Of a DNA stretch of 64,000 bases, positions 1 through 18,489 are shown piece by piece (positions within the stretch are counted from its first letter, which is position 1; every line of letters begins with the position of its first letter). This DNA is from Xestospongia muta (lineage: Eukaryota; Porifera; Demospongiae; Haplosclerida; Petrosiidae): positions 64,501-128,500 of the forward strand of contig OY848929.1 in the NCBI GenBank assembly GCA_963693285.1. The letters are read 5' to 3'. The position numbers and the translations under genes are program-made. The notes beneath the pieces were generated by a model that saw only the letters and a program-made list of their open reading frames with translations, made no database searches and was not told the origin of the DNA.

Positions 1-3000
1 TAACATAGCTCCTGGTCAATGTACTGATGGACAATCTAGACTTATAAATGGGACTATTGTGCAAGAAGGTCGAGTTGAAGTCTGTGTTAATGGAGTTTGG
101 GGTGGAGTCTGTCAATGGGGCTGGAGTTACTCAGATGCATTTGTATTCTGCAATTCATTAGGATATGATGGACCTTGTATGAACAACATTGTCAATTAAT
201 GTGCATGTTATCATCTTACTTACACAGATCCATCATCTTATTATTACAACTATTTTGGTGAGGTCTATGGCCCAATTGTCTGGAGTTACATATCATGTAA
301 TGGCTGGGAAAAAGATCTGTTTGAATGTAGCAAATATAACTATCTTGAATATACTTGTGCTCAACAATATTCAATCAGTGTGACCTGCAAAGAGGGTTAG
401 TCCAAACCAATACATATATTATACATTACATTGATTCCTTTAGCTTGTACCACTGGTGATGTCCGACTTGTTGGAGGAGGTTTTGAAAATGAGGGTACTG
501 TAGAAGTCTGTTTCTATAGTCTTTGGGGACTTATATCTGATATTGGTTGGACTGATGGAGATGCTCGAGTTGTGTGTAATCAATTAGGATATAAAGGAGG
601 AAGTATGTTCATAGTTTGAAGTATTATATTACATCTCTTACAGTTGCTACTCCAATTCATGGCTCTAAATATGGTAAACCCAACAAAACTATTCACTTGA
701 AGGATGTCTCGTGTGCTGGTCATGAACATAACTTGGCAGAATGTACCAAAACACAATTGTATTTGTATAGTGGAAAACTTGCATTACCTGTTACTAATGT
801 AGCTGGTGTAGACTGTATATATGATGTACCAACTGAACCACCTTGTGTTCCTAAACCACAAGGAGTTTATACTCCTGGATCAGCTTGTTCTGTTGGAAAT
901 ATAAGATTGAATAATCAAGGCAGTGTATCTCAAGACACAGGACGAGTGGAATACTGTTACAATGGTTACTGGACTCCTTTATGTCAAATGGATACCAATG
1001 TAGGCTCTGTCATCTGTAAACAACTTGGTCATACTTCATACACATGTAAGGCTAACATGTACAGAGTCTATTATTATTATATTGTAGGGGCTACTGTGGA
1101 CAGCAGTGGAGCATTTGGAGTTACTACTAACTACAGTTTGTTTGCTAACTTGACATGTATTGGATCAGAGACCTCTATCTCTCAATGTACTCTTAATGAG
1201 TCTCCTAATGATTGTACTCCATGGTGTCCTTTCTCTAACATTGCACTGAGATGTTTTGGTAAGTCAACATACTGAGACTCCATTATGTTACTGTTTAAAC
1301 AGATCCTGGTCAATGTACTGAAGGCTCTGTTCGACTAGTTGATGGTATTATTGAGAATGAAGGTAGAGTAGAGTTCTGTGTCAATGGAGTCTGGGGTAGT
1401 GTATGTGATGATGGCTGGGACAAGACAGATGGTCATATAGTCTGTACTCAACTGGGTCATCCAGAATTAGGTATATCTACAGTGTTATAATGTGTGTGTA
1501 GTTAATATATCTCCATCAACAGAACCCATTGTATTCTCAGACTCTTATTTTGGTGATGGTATATATCCTATTATTTACTCTAATATGGGATGTGGAGGAT
1601 GGGAAAGTAATGTTATTAAAGAATGCAAAAAACAAACATACAATGATTTCTCTTGTACACGTGACAATATAGCTGGAGTATTATGTGGATATGGTAATAC
1701 ACTTACTGATACTAACTAATATTTATTATATATTTCTATTATAGACTGTAAAGATGGTGATATACATTTGGTTGGTGGTAAAGGTGCTTATGAAGGAACT
1801 ATTGAAGTCTGCTTTGAAAATCTGTGGGGCTTAGTAGCTGAGACTGGATGGACTCAAAAAGATGCTGAAATAGTCTGTAAACAACTAGGATATACTACTG
1901 AAGGTAGTAATACTGTAGTAACTTAGTTATGTCACATACTATATAGGTACTATAATACAGACTGGATCTTACTATGGTAAACCTAACAAAACAATTCACT
2001 TCTCTGATGTACAATGTACTGGTAATGAAGAAACACTTTCTGACTGTACAGCAACATCATATTCATTGGAACAAGGAAAAGCTCTCCTTAAATCAACAGC
2101 TGTAGCTGGAGTTAAATGCAATTATACTTCAAATTGTACTGCTCCACCAACAGATGGAACATCATGTGTAGATGCACAATTACGACTCACTGGAGATAAT
2201 GCTCAAAATGGAGAGGGTAATCTTCAATATTGCTACAAAGGGACTTGGTCTTCATTCTGTTCTTTGGGACCTAATGAAGCCACTGTAGCATGTCGACAAC
2301 TTGGATTTACTAATGTAGAATGTAAGTTTTAAATATGACTATTACAATTATTATATTTATATGTTTACAGTGGTATCTGTATATACTGATGGAAGATATG
2401 GATCAATATCTAATGTCAGTCTGTTCCAAAGCTTTTCTTGTAGCACAAATCGTGCTGAAGTCTCACTTTCAGGATGTGACCTTGCAGCTAATTGTATGAC
2501 TCAATGTAAAACTGCAATAGGAATACATTGTGCAGATACTAGTAAGTGAAGTGCTTCGGTTATTATGATTATCATTGTTATATAGGAAGTGATAATTGTC
2601 AGGATGGTGATGTACGTCTTGTTAATGGTAGTATTGCTCAAGAAGGTCGTGTTGAAGTGTGTCTTAATAGTATCTGGGGATCTCTGTGTGGTGATGGATT
2701 TGATAAGAGTGATGGATTTGTAGTATGTAGAGAGCTAGGACTAGGAGAGTTTGGTAAGACATATTTAATAACAGTACATACTAGTAGTGATCTTGTTCTC
2801 TGTAGAACCTACTGTCTATACCAACTCTTATTTTGGTGATGGCAATGGTCCTATTCTTTATTCTAACTTGGGTTGTCGAGGTTATGAGACAACTGTTGTA
2901 GATTGTCCAAAATCATCCTATGGATCTTTCACATGTTCTCGTAAAAATATAGCTGGAATAACATGTCAAGACAGTAAGTAAGAGATGCTATACCTTCAAT

Positions 3001-3718
3001 TCATAATCTGTGATATAGACTGCAATGATGGAGACATTAAGTTAGTGGGTGGTACTAAAGACTCTGAAGGAACTGTAGAGATCTGTTACTTTAATTATTG
3101 GGGTCTGATTACTGATACTAATTGGGATGATAAAGATGCTCAAGTTGTATGTCGACAATTAGGTTATCCTGCTGAAAGTAAACTGACATTATATTGAGTC
3201 TAATATGACAATTATTTGCAGGTGCTGTGGCTGTTAATAACTCTCAATATGGTAAACCTAATAAAACAGTCCAGTTAAGTAATGTTGGTTGTAATGGAAC
3301 TGAAGATAAACTAGACAACTGTGATGGGAGTCATGTACCACCTGATGAAGGAAGAGGTCTTTATTTACTTATAAATGCTGCAGGAGTTAATTGTTATGGT
3401 AAACCAAATACTACTACTACAACTACAGAAAGAAGTATTGGTGGAAGTGCTAGTGCTGTAGTGGGAATTGGTGTAGCTGGTGCATTTCTTGCAATTGCTA
3501 TAGTCCTCATTGTAATGTAAGTGATCTTGTGTATGTACGTACAGTATCGTTTTTGTCTTCTATATAGCCTCATTCTTGTGATTATTCTTCAACCTAAATT
3601 TATGAAGAAGAATATTACTAATAGTAGTGTGACAATGTCTTCATTGCAAGCATCAAGTGGTGTTGTGAATCGTATGGCCTTACCTGACCCAGATATTGGG
3701 AAAACTCTTTATGACTAA
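1..3718 (+). CDS. SRCR-repeat transmembrane receptor, 5' end outside window
   Basis: Multi-exon gene with at least eight scavenger receptor cysteine-rich (SRCR) domains in a row, a membrane segment and a short cytoplasmic tail. Each domain shows the usual start (DGDVRLV, EGRVEVC, WGxxC), the middle VVCxQLGY and the end (GxYGxxNGPI, CxGxE, CxxxxAGVxC). Each is split by one intron just after LGY and separated from the next by another, so one domain equals two exons of about 170-200 bp. After the last domain (about 3020-3400) comes a Thr-rich linker, a hydrophobic stretch (AVVGIGVAGAFLAIAIVLIV, continuing after an intron at 3520-3568) and a tail ending KTLYD. Signal peptide and N-terminal domains lie upstream. 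AATAAA at about 3746 could be the polyadenylation signal. SRCR proteins bind diverse ligands in recognition and adhesion; the ligand is unknown. From about position 440 it is nearly a copy of 6300-9330 in the next gene. Confidence 0.85.
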
Positions 3719-4006
3719 TGGTTTATATTTAACTACATCTTATGTAATAAACTATACTTTGCTGATACATTTAGTGTTGTTGTTTAAAAACTTGCTCTTG
3801 TAGACAAAAATAACACTTTTTTAATAAATTTCATAGACTAACTCTATGGGATAACAAAGATCTTAAGACACACACATGCACACTGGATAAATAAATTTAT
3901 AGATCACAAGATTATTTAAATAGATTCATTTTGATAAACAAACAATTGTTAAATATTTCACTGATACTTGGGTGGTCTACACTTTTCTGCAGTAAGAGAC
4001 TACAAG

Positions 4007-9635
<5,629 letters not shown>

Positions 9636-10223
9636 TTAACTTAAAAACTTTTTACAAACCTAACTGGTTTGCCGCTGCTGTAGAATAGTTAAGTCCATAT
9701 TTGAATTGTTCTACAATTCAATGTTTTTATATTCCTTTTTATATGCTTATTAATATTATTTGTATTAAGTTTTATTAGTGTTAACAATGTCTTATATTTA
9801 ATACCAGTTACTGATATACTAAAGAAATGTATAACAGCACTGCATTTAGTAAATACTACTATACCACCAAAAGATATGGGATAGTTCTTTCTCCTAATAA
9901 AAATCAACAGCTCCTTCATCATAATATACCATACATTTCTATAGTACACATCTCCTAATATGATATGCTATCAGTTATGTAAGATGATAAACCAGCTACA
10001 TGTGAAAAGAATGTGATATTGATATTAATTATTGAGAACAACAATAGACTACATATCATTAGCGACATTAATGTATAGTTTAAATGACAAAAAAATCAAT
10101 TATGTAAAGTTAGTTCGTTAATAGGTACTTTCTTAACTGTAGAACAAGATCTGATAAACAAACAAACACAATTATTTAATTAATATAATTAATTAACATA
10201 ATTAATATGTTATATTATCAAAT
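9636..10223. other. Convergent intergenic spacer, no gene seen
   Basis: AT-rich sequence between the 3' end of the SRCR gene (+) and the 3' end of RAD50 (-). Open frames here are short and without recognisable protein character. It should hold both 3' UTRs. A run of near-palindromic AATTAATTAA sequence lies at about 10175-10210. Confidence 0.6.
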
Positions 10224-13200
10224 TTACCCAATTTCTTTTTTAACAAGATAGTAATCCTCAACAAACTCAGATCGTCCCAACATTTCAACAAAATTAAGAT
10301 CATGTGTAATTATAATTAACTGGAAATTTTTCTGATGACGGCGCTCTCTAAGATAAATGAAGTTGTAAAAAAACTGATATTAGTTTAATTACAGGGTCAT
10401 TACCTTATTATGTCAGCAAGGGATTCAGCTAATCCTTCAATATTGTCTCTATCTAAATTAGTAGTTGGTTCATCTAATGCTAACAGACCACAGTGAAGAC
10501 AAAAACTTTCTGCTAAAGCAAGTCTTATAATAATAGACGCCAGGACCTTTTGACCAGCACTGCAACGCCCACGCATATCAAGAACAGTGTCACCTTTAAT
10601 CATCACAACCTAATGAATGGCTACCATGACAACATAGACAATATGATGATAATATACCCTGTAGTTGTATGTTCTCCGACCTGTTGACGCTGTTCCTTCA
10701 GGATCATCATCAGATCTTATCTCAATAGTATCAATATCTACATAATAATAGAGTTAATTAACAAGTAATCAACAGGGTACCTCCTCCTTTATATGTCTTC
10801 ATCCAAAGCTCTTTAATTATCTTATTAATCTCCTCCATTTTAATACTATGGAATCTCATTATGGCTCTAACGGATCTCATTATTAAAGTAGGTGGAGTCA
10901 CAAGTATACCTGTCAAGAGCTTTATAATACTTGTCTAGGTCACCATTAGCAATTTGGGTAGTCTGTAATGGTTGTCATGGTAACACAGTAATCATAATAA
11001 CTACTGACTTTAAGCATAATGGACATATCACGATGTCTTTTTTCAGCATCACGATACATTTCACTTTGTAAATCATGTTGTATAGAGCGCATTTCACCTT
11101 CAAAACCTTGTAAACGACCTTTAGTTAGACCCAACTGTGTTATTTTAGATATATGGCTTAATGTACTGGTAATTGTAAGGGTCTACCTCTTTTGTGAGGT
11201 TCTCAGAACGAACTTGTAAACGCTGATATTCCCTAAACAATATGTCAATTATTATAACTATAACAGGTCAAACCTGTTATTTTGGTCTAATCCTTGTTGC
11301 CGTAACAGGTCCTGCAAGTCCTGAATTTGTTTTTCTTTCTCTTTTACTTCCTTCTTGTTTTTTAGTAGTTCTAAATTGTCCTCCAATTCACGTTGTCTCA
11401 CCTAATATCATAATAACAATGATATGATCAGTAGCTACCTACTTTAGCATTTGTTAATTGTTTCCTTAAACTTTCTCGTCTTTCATCGTATTCTTCTTTC
11501 TCTTTTAGTTTTCTATCAACTTGTTGCTGCACATCTTTAAGTTTTGTTTTACAATTTTCTAGTGTTCCAGACAAACGTGTCACTTGTAAACTATTACAGA
11601 TATATCATTATAATAATATTGAATACACAATATTATCATACTTGTTCACTTGTTGTGTTAGTGAGTGAACATTCTTGATATCATGTTCTAACTGATTAAA
11701 TTCACTTTGATATTGAGATTCCTTCTGTTCTCTCTCATGAGTCATTCTCTTTCGTTCAGTATTTGATTCAGTTAGTTTTTGTTCAAGAGGTTTCAACTGA
11801 CGATCAATTACCTGAACATTACATATTATATACATATAATAAAATGAACAATACATATTATATATCTAATAATAAAATGAACAATATAAAGTTAAGATTA
11901 TAATTACATCTATTAATAAAATTTATACCTCAATTTCTCGTTTTAGTCCTTCATTGTTTGTTGTAAGTTCTTCTTTTTTACTGACATATGTTTGTCTCTC
12001 TTGAACTTGTTTTTGAAGACTCAACTATAAAGCATTAATAAAGAGGTGTGGTCAAGATAAAATACCTGCTCATTTTTCAACTGATGTATCCTGTTCTCAA
12101 GATCACGTATACTTGATTGACTAGAGGCAATTTCACGTCGTTTGTTGTCCATTTTACGACCAAGATCATCTCTATCATGTGACTATCATGTGACTAACTC
12201 ATGTGATTGACAACATACGTTAACATTTGAGCCTTTTGAAGTTCTCGTTGTACTACTGCATGGCTTCGTACACTCTCATTTTCTCCTAACTTGCTAAGTT
12301 CAGTGCTGATATTTTTATCCAGTTTACAAAGGTCATTTTGTAACTGAGTGAGACGAACAACTTGTGGGTGGAGTTTTCTCAACTGATCTAAATGATCTTG
12401 GTGTTCTGCTAGTTGAGACTCTGCCTACATAATGATGTCATTATGATGTCATATAATTGTTAGCATTAACTTTCTTAATATCAGCTTGTAGAGATTGTAA
12501 AGTTCCTTTTTTCTCGCTAACTTCATACTCTAATTGTGGAATGTCCTTGTTACGTAATATTTTAGCCTATTATATCACAAAATAGACAATTAATTAATAA
12601 AGTTGATAACCTGTTCTAATTGAGGTTTTAATTGTAACAATTGTTGATGAACTGATTGGAGTTTAGTCACTTGTTGTTGATAACTATCAATTAATTCAGG
12701 GACTTTAGATGTAAGTCTTCGTTCAATCTACAAAGAACCACTCTATCTAGTTAGCCACACCCCTCATTAACTAACAGAGGTTATTAAATTATCCAGACCA
12801 TCTTGCGAGTCATAACCTCGTGCACATAATGGACATTTTTCACTACTTCTAGCTTTATTTAAACACTGCCTGAAAAATGCTTGAGAGCCTTTTACAGCCG
12901 TTAGGTTTCTAAAGTAATATGTACATTAAAAATGAAGTGGGTGTGGCTTACTCTTCTGTTGAACTAAGTTCATCTTTGACCCCTTTCATTTTGTCATCAA
13001 ACGAGACATTCCCACACACTGATTGTATTTCAGCTTCAATTCCTAGTATAATAGCTGATATATAAGTAGGTGTGTTCAGATTTTACCCTCTAATTGATCT
13101 TGTTTCCCTTTAACTTGTTTCCTTTAGTTATTAAGTGTTATAAAAATATAACTGGCTAATATAAACATACAATTTCTCATCAATTTGTGCCTGTAATCTA

Positions 13201-15879
13201 GATTGATCAGAACTCCACTTGTTAACATTAGATTGAACTTGAGATAAACTAGATCGTTTACTCCTAGTGGGTGTGGCTACACAATGTCATTAATCATTAT
13301 TATTTACTTTTCTAATTCAGTGACAGAACTCTCCAAATCTTCATCTGATGGCATAAATCCCATTATTGTCAGGAGGTCAGCTTCAACTTGAGCAAACCTA
13401 TTAAATAATCATTACTATGTTATATAATAGGGTCATACTCTTTCTGGTATTGCTGTTCTTTGTTTTGCTTGTCTTTTTGCATGTTTTCAAGAGCCCCTCT
13501 CAATGTAGATTGTTGAGTTACTTTAGTTTGTTCTTGTTGCAATAAATGAAGTTGATCTGTGGCATGTTTTTTGTTGTCAGATAACTCTTGAAGTTCTCTT
13601 TCTAACTGGTTAATATCTACACTGCTTTGATATTCTTTAAGTTCATCTTCCTGAAATAAATGTTATGATGATGTTAAGATATTAATCATATAACTTACAG
13701 CTTGTTTGAGTTCCAAATCAAGTCTCTCAAAGTCAGTATTAGCTGAACCAATTCTAGTCAGTTGTCTGTTAAGAGACTGTATTTGTTTCTCATTATCTGA
13801 TAACTGTTTGTCTTTCATTTCTTTCTTTTGCTTCAAACGAGACAAATTATCTCGAAGATCAGTTACTGCACTTTGAATATGTTGCTCTTTCTCTAACAGT
13901 TCACTCTATTACACAATAATTTACATAGTTGTATTACTTGATATCACATACTTTATCTTTCTCTGCTTGTTGTCTACGTTTATCCCTCTGTTTAGTAACT
14001 TCTACCATAAATTGTCTTACTGCCTCATCTGAGAGTGGTCCATTATAACCTGGAATACCTAATTGTTTAGCTAATAATCCTATCCTTGTATCACGATTTT
14101 GAACAACACTGTGATAATGCTATTAAAGGAGATAATAACAGGAGTTATTATTAATTATACATACTTTCTCTTCACTCTCAAGTCGACCATACTCTTCAGA
14201 TAATTTATTAATTTTTTCTTTGAGGTCATTTTCTTCTTGGCACACTCTAGACAACTTATGTTCACACTAGAAGGAAACATCACATTTTATACTGGTATCT
14301 TTAAGACCACACCTCCTCCAAGCTATGCTGACTTCTCTGTAGCTGAAATTCATGTTCTTCATACATACTTTGTAACTCATCATGTGATCCTAGACAGTGT
14401 CACATGACTATTGACTGCAAGTCACATGATCTTACCAGTAAATTGATGTTCTATTTTATCCATTAATATTTGTTGTTGTTTTTCTAACTCTTTCTTTGAT
14501 GTTTTCAGTTGTACTGTTTATATAAACAAAATAAATCAGTTTATTTTATTAAATTTACTAACCAATATCTTTCTCAATTTTTGACACTTTCTCTAAATTA
14601 CTCCTCAATTGATGTAGTTTATCCTATTATATTAATTAATATTTATTAATAATTTACCTGCTAATAAAGGTACCTCAACAGGACTGAGTTCATTAGAGAG
14701 GCGTATCACTTCGGCGTTAGAGGCATCCACCTTTTTCTGTGTCTCATTCAAGCGGTCTTTGAGCTGTAGTCTCACATGATCATCACATGATTGTCATGTG
14801 ACTTACTTCATCAGCTTTTTGCTTTTGTTCTTTAAGATATTTCAGTTCAGCAGAATACTGGGAGCATTGTTGTTGCTATGGTAACAGGAAAGGGATGTTA
14901 ACTGTTTGTTACTATAGCAACATTACTTGTTCTGTTTTTAACTTTTTAATTGTTTCAAGAGCTTTTGAATATCGTGTTGAAGCAAAGATTTCATCAAATT
15001 TTGTCTTTAATGCTTTTCCTTCACTTAATGGCCTATATATTAATCATATTAATTAATAGTGAACTATAGGGGCTAACCAGTTAGATTCTTCTTGATGACA
15101 AAATATGACATGAGTAAGAATAGCCTTAGACACACCCAAATGACGAATCATCTAATGAGTATACCCCTAGTCAATTGACTAGTAATAGTACATCAACTTA
15201 CTTCAGTATTAATTTCAGTACAACGAGTAGATATTTTAATTTTCTAACAGATACAATTGATAAAGCTATAATGACCACATGCTATATGTACCTCTCCTGT
15301 ATGTTTGTCCTTCTTTTCAAGTGAGCCATCTAAATGTTTCTGTTCAATCTTTTTAGGCTGACATATCACATGATAATCAGATGACATATGGTGATGAGGT
15401 CACATGACATACCTTCTGCTCAGACTGCAAGATACGATGACAGACTACTTCATTACCAGTAACATCACAAAACTTTAATTTTATTACAGCTTTAACTTCT
15501 CTCTCTCCAATTAACTATAATAATGATCACATTATACTCGTAATTGAGTGTTAATGGACTTACTTTAGGGTCAATGACAAAAGCTCCACCTTTACTATTT
15601 GGAGGGAGGTCCCCTGTTGTCATGTATTTTAAACATTCAATTATTGTCTGAAAATGAAGGGGTGTTATTAACAAATTGATAACTTAGTCCTAACATACTG
15701 TTTTTCCAGCACCATTTTGTCCCACAATTAATGTAACTGGAATACTAAAAGCTACTATTGCCTGCTCTTTCTCACTTGGTCCAAAACTACGAATACCTAA
15801 AGATAATATTGAGTAGTACAGGTCTCCTATAATACAGTATATAATTACCTCGTATTAGTAACTTCTCTATGATAGACAT
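10224..15879 (-). CDS. RAD50: RAD50, ATPase of the MRN double-strand-break repair complex
   Basis: Full-length RAD50 in many short exons. The start (15879) gives [11 protein letters not shown]. The Walker A motif [16 protein letters not shown] is split by an intron near 15660-15705 and followed by [18 protein letters not shown]. The middle codes for long charged coiled coils. The zinc hook CPLC is at 12824-12835 (complement), placed centrally as expected. Near the C-terminus (10400-10606) are the ABC signature [20 protein letters not shown] and Walker [15 protein letters not shown]. The protein ends LVKKEIG at 10224, slightly shorter than the vertebrate form. RAD50 with MRE11 and NBS1 tethers and processes DNA ends and activates ATM in the nucleus. 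It lies head-to-tail with the TBC gene (101 bp between TBC stop and RAD50 ATG). A CACGTG E-box is 9 bp upstream of the ATG. Confidence 0.96.
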
Positions 15880-15887
15880 ACTTCAAA

Positions 15888-15893
15888 CACGTG
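15888..15893. promoter_or_regulatory. CACGTG E-box beside RAD50 start
   Basis: Palindromic CACGTG in the context ACACGTGT, 9 bp upstream of the RAD50 ATG. The same core occurs close to the starts of ARHGAP19 (27392), EXOC2/UNG (23907), NOP14 (39352) and in FANCI exon 1 (43837). Binding by a bHLH factor is inference. Confidence 0.4.
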
Positions 15894-15980
15894 TCCAAAA
15901 TGACCACACCCATTATAAATTAAAATATTAATAATTATTATAGCAATAAAAACATTTTGAGACAATAATAATAATGCAGG

Positions 15981-18402
15981 CTATCTATTTTGAGTAAGTA
16001 ACAAATTGAACTTCTTTTCAGTAATAGTTACAGCTCCAATATTATGAAACAAATCATCACAGTCCATATTTGGTGGTAATTTATTGAGAAATTGACCTAC
16101 TTCTTCAATACTACCAAATTCTAACAAATGACTCTGGTACATGTGTAAAATACCTGTAATGTACAGGAACAAGAGTATGTGATATAGGAATGAGGTTACA
16201 CAATATAGGAATGAGGTTATACAGTATGGGAATGAGGACTACAATATAATCATCATAATAGTAAGAGATAAGGAGATATATAATATGTAGGCTGAAGTGG
16301 GTATGGGAATGAGACGATATAGTATGAGAATGAGGATAAATGATATGGGAGGATGGATATATGAATCTTGCTAACCAAGAGCTGTTCTGTATAGAAATAC
16401 ATCTCCATCTCGACAAAAGAGGTCCCATACTCTACAAGCAATGTCCAGAGGTAGATTCCGAGTATATAAAGTAACTATCCTATAATTAATACAATAATTA
16501 ATGACATTATTTGAAGGACACAATCACCATTCAATCAAATAGAATTCTGGTGTATATGAGAGGTCGGTAAAATGGCTATAAAGTTGTGGTAAATTATCTT
16601 TCAAGAACACCATAAATGCATTAAAATACGGCTTCATCTAAAATATAGATTATATAATATATCACATAATTATACAGGAACTTACCAGTTCATGCTCCAC
16701 TTTAAAAAAAGCTAAATATGATGGTCTATTCAATAAATTAGCCAGACAAATAAAGGCATCAGCAACATCCATATTAAGGAGGAGAACACCAGCTAAAAAT
16801 GACATGCCTTGTACCTAGTATATAGAAAGGTGGTCACATGATCAGTACATTAGTCACATGACTTACATAGCCAATGTCAGGTCTGTAACAAGCATAGGCT
16901 CCTAATACATCACGTAAAGACTCATGATAGGGACCACCCTAAAACAATATAGCATATGTGGCATTATAAGGTGTGACCCACCTCTTGAAAGAATCCTAAT
17001 GTCGGGAATGTTCTTAATACATCAAGATGAATAACTTCAACACTGTTTTCACGACTTAAACTCTTAACAGATGCAACAGAATCTAGAAGATGGGTGGAAT
17101 CAGTAGACAATGAGTGGGTGTGGCTTACCACTACGCCCTCTTTGTTCTGCTAGTTCCAATCTATCAGTACACCTTTTAAGACATATCTGGTACAATTCTA
17201 TACACTCTTGTATCATTATGACAATAATGAGTTTATTTAACCTGGTGAAATATGAAGGTCATTCCCAATAGCTTTCTTCCAGATTGTCCCACGTATCCCT
17301 GGAGGTAGTCCATACCACCATAACTCCTTCACTTCTTTAGTATGTCGTCTAAAAAGATATTATATCTCAAATTGATAAGATATTGTATCTCAAATTGAGA
17401 ATGAGTAACTTACAATGACTCAAATTTAGGTAGAATATCATGCCATCTTCTCTGAGCATCAGCCATCATTTCATCTTTAGTTTGTTTACGTAATTCACGT
17501 TTCAAGGACTCTTCAGCATGACGTAATTCTAAACACATCAAATATAACAAAGTACTTCATTTGATACGATACCTTTTTTTTTAGCAGCTGCTATCATTTC
17601 ATCATATAATTTTTGATGTCTTTTTTGTTCAAGAGCTGACTTAGCAGGTAAACCCCTATTATTATATGATATAAATTAACTGATAGTCATTTGATTACTT
17701 TGGTCTGCCTTCTAATATTAACCCTGTAGTAGAATTGGCTGCTACCAACACTTCAACATTACTACCTTCTCTTTTCCTAATATAAACTATGTATAATGTA
17801 TTATGTGTAATCAGAGAATACCTTTTAAATAATGAAGAAAAACCAAAGGATCTTTTCTGATCACTTCCTCTTCTATTAGGTACAGGTTTATCATCATCAT
17901 CTAGGGGGCCACACCCATCAAAACTACCATTGGTACTAGCAAACTTGGCTTTTTGTAATAATGACTTTTGGATATCTTTAGGAGACTGTTGGCCCTCGTT
18001 ACTTAGAGGGCGTGGTTCCAAACAGTTAATTAATAGTGGGTCTTCATTAGTATTAGGTAATCCTGATTTATCATCATTGATAATGGTATGAGACTCTGCT
18101 ATATCATCAGTATGAGTCTCAGTCTCTAAGACAATATTAGAAAATGGTTCTGGGGTGACATTGGTATGAGACTCTGGTATGTCATTGGTACAAGTCTCAG
18201 TCTCTCTTGGAGTGATATTGGAATGAGACAGTGCTGTATCATTAATAAGAGTCTTAATCTCTGATGTCATATTAACAGGAGACTCAGGAGTAACACGAGA
18301 CTGTTCATTGCTGCTGTTAGTAGTAATAGTAGTTAATTCGCTTGTGGTTTTCCCGTCAGACTGATGACCACTGGCTTCTACTTCTCTCTTATCATCTGCC
18401 AT
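15981..18402 (-). CDS. TBC1D12/TBC1D14: TBC-domain Rab GTPase-activating protein, TBC1D12/14 type
   Basis: Rab GAP with a disordered N-terminus and a C-terminal TBC domain. The first exon (18402 to about 17822) encodes about 190 Ser/Thr/Glu-rich residues with an imperfect internal repeat (ETETxTxDIxESHT, twice), ending in [10 protein letters not shown] basic helix ([20 protein letters not shown], then [13 protein letters not shown]) leads into [20 protein letters not shown], the sequence that opens the TBC domain in TBC1D12/TBC1D14. The TBC region continues through PDIGYVQGM and [17 protein letters not shown] to [19 protein letters not shown] and [15 protein letters not shown], stopping at 15981. 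Relatives act on Rab11-type recycling endosomes and autophagy; the Rab target here is not shown. TBC1D12 and TBC1D14 cannot be told apart, as expected for a pre-duplication ancestor. Divergent from the polyamine oxidase gene with 87 bp between ATGs. Confidence 0.88.
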
Positions 18403-18489
18403 TGCTTATTATCTAACTTGGAGGCGTGGCCAGTGAAATAGTCGGAACTCGGAAATCTTATTAGTTAATAAAGGGTTAAAATTATCCTC
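18403..18489. promoter_or_regulatory. Bidirectional promoter interval, TBC gene / polyamine oxidase
   Basis: The 87 bp between two divergent start codons must contain both 5' UTRs and the promoter elements unless transcripts start in neighbouring exons. It contains a GTCGGAACTCGGAAA direct-repeat-like stretch and no TATA box that I can place. Confidence 0.45.
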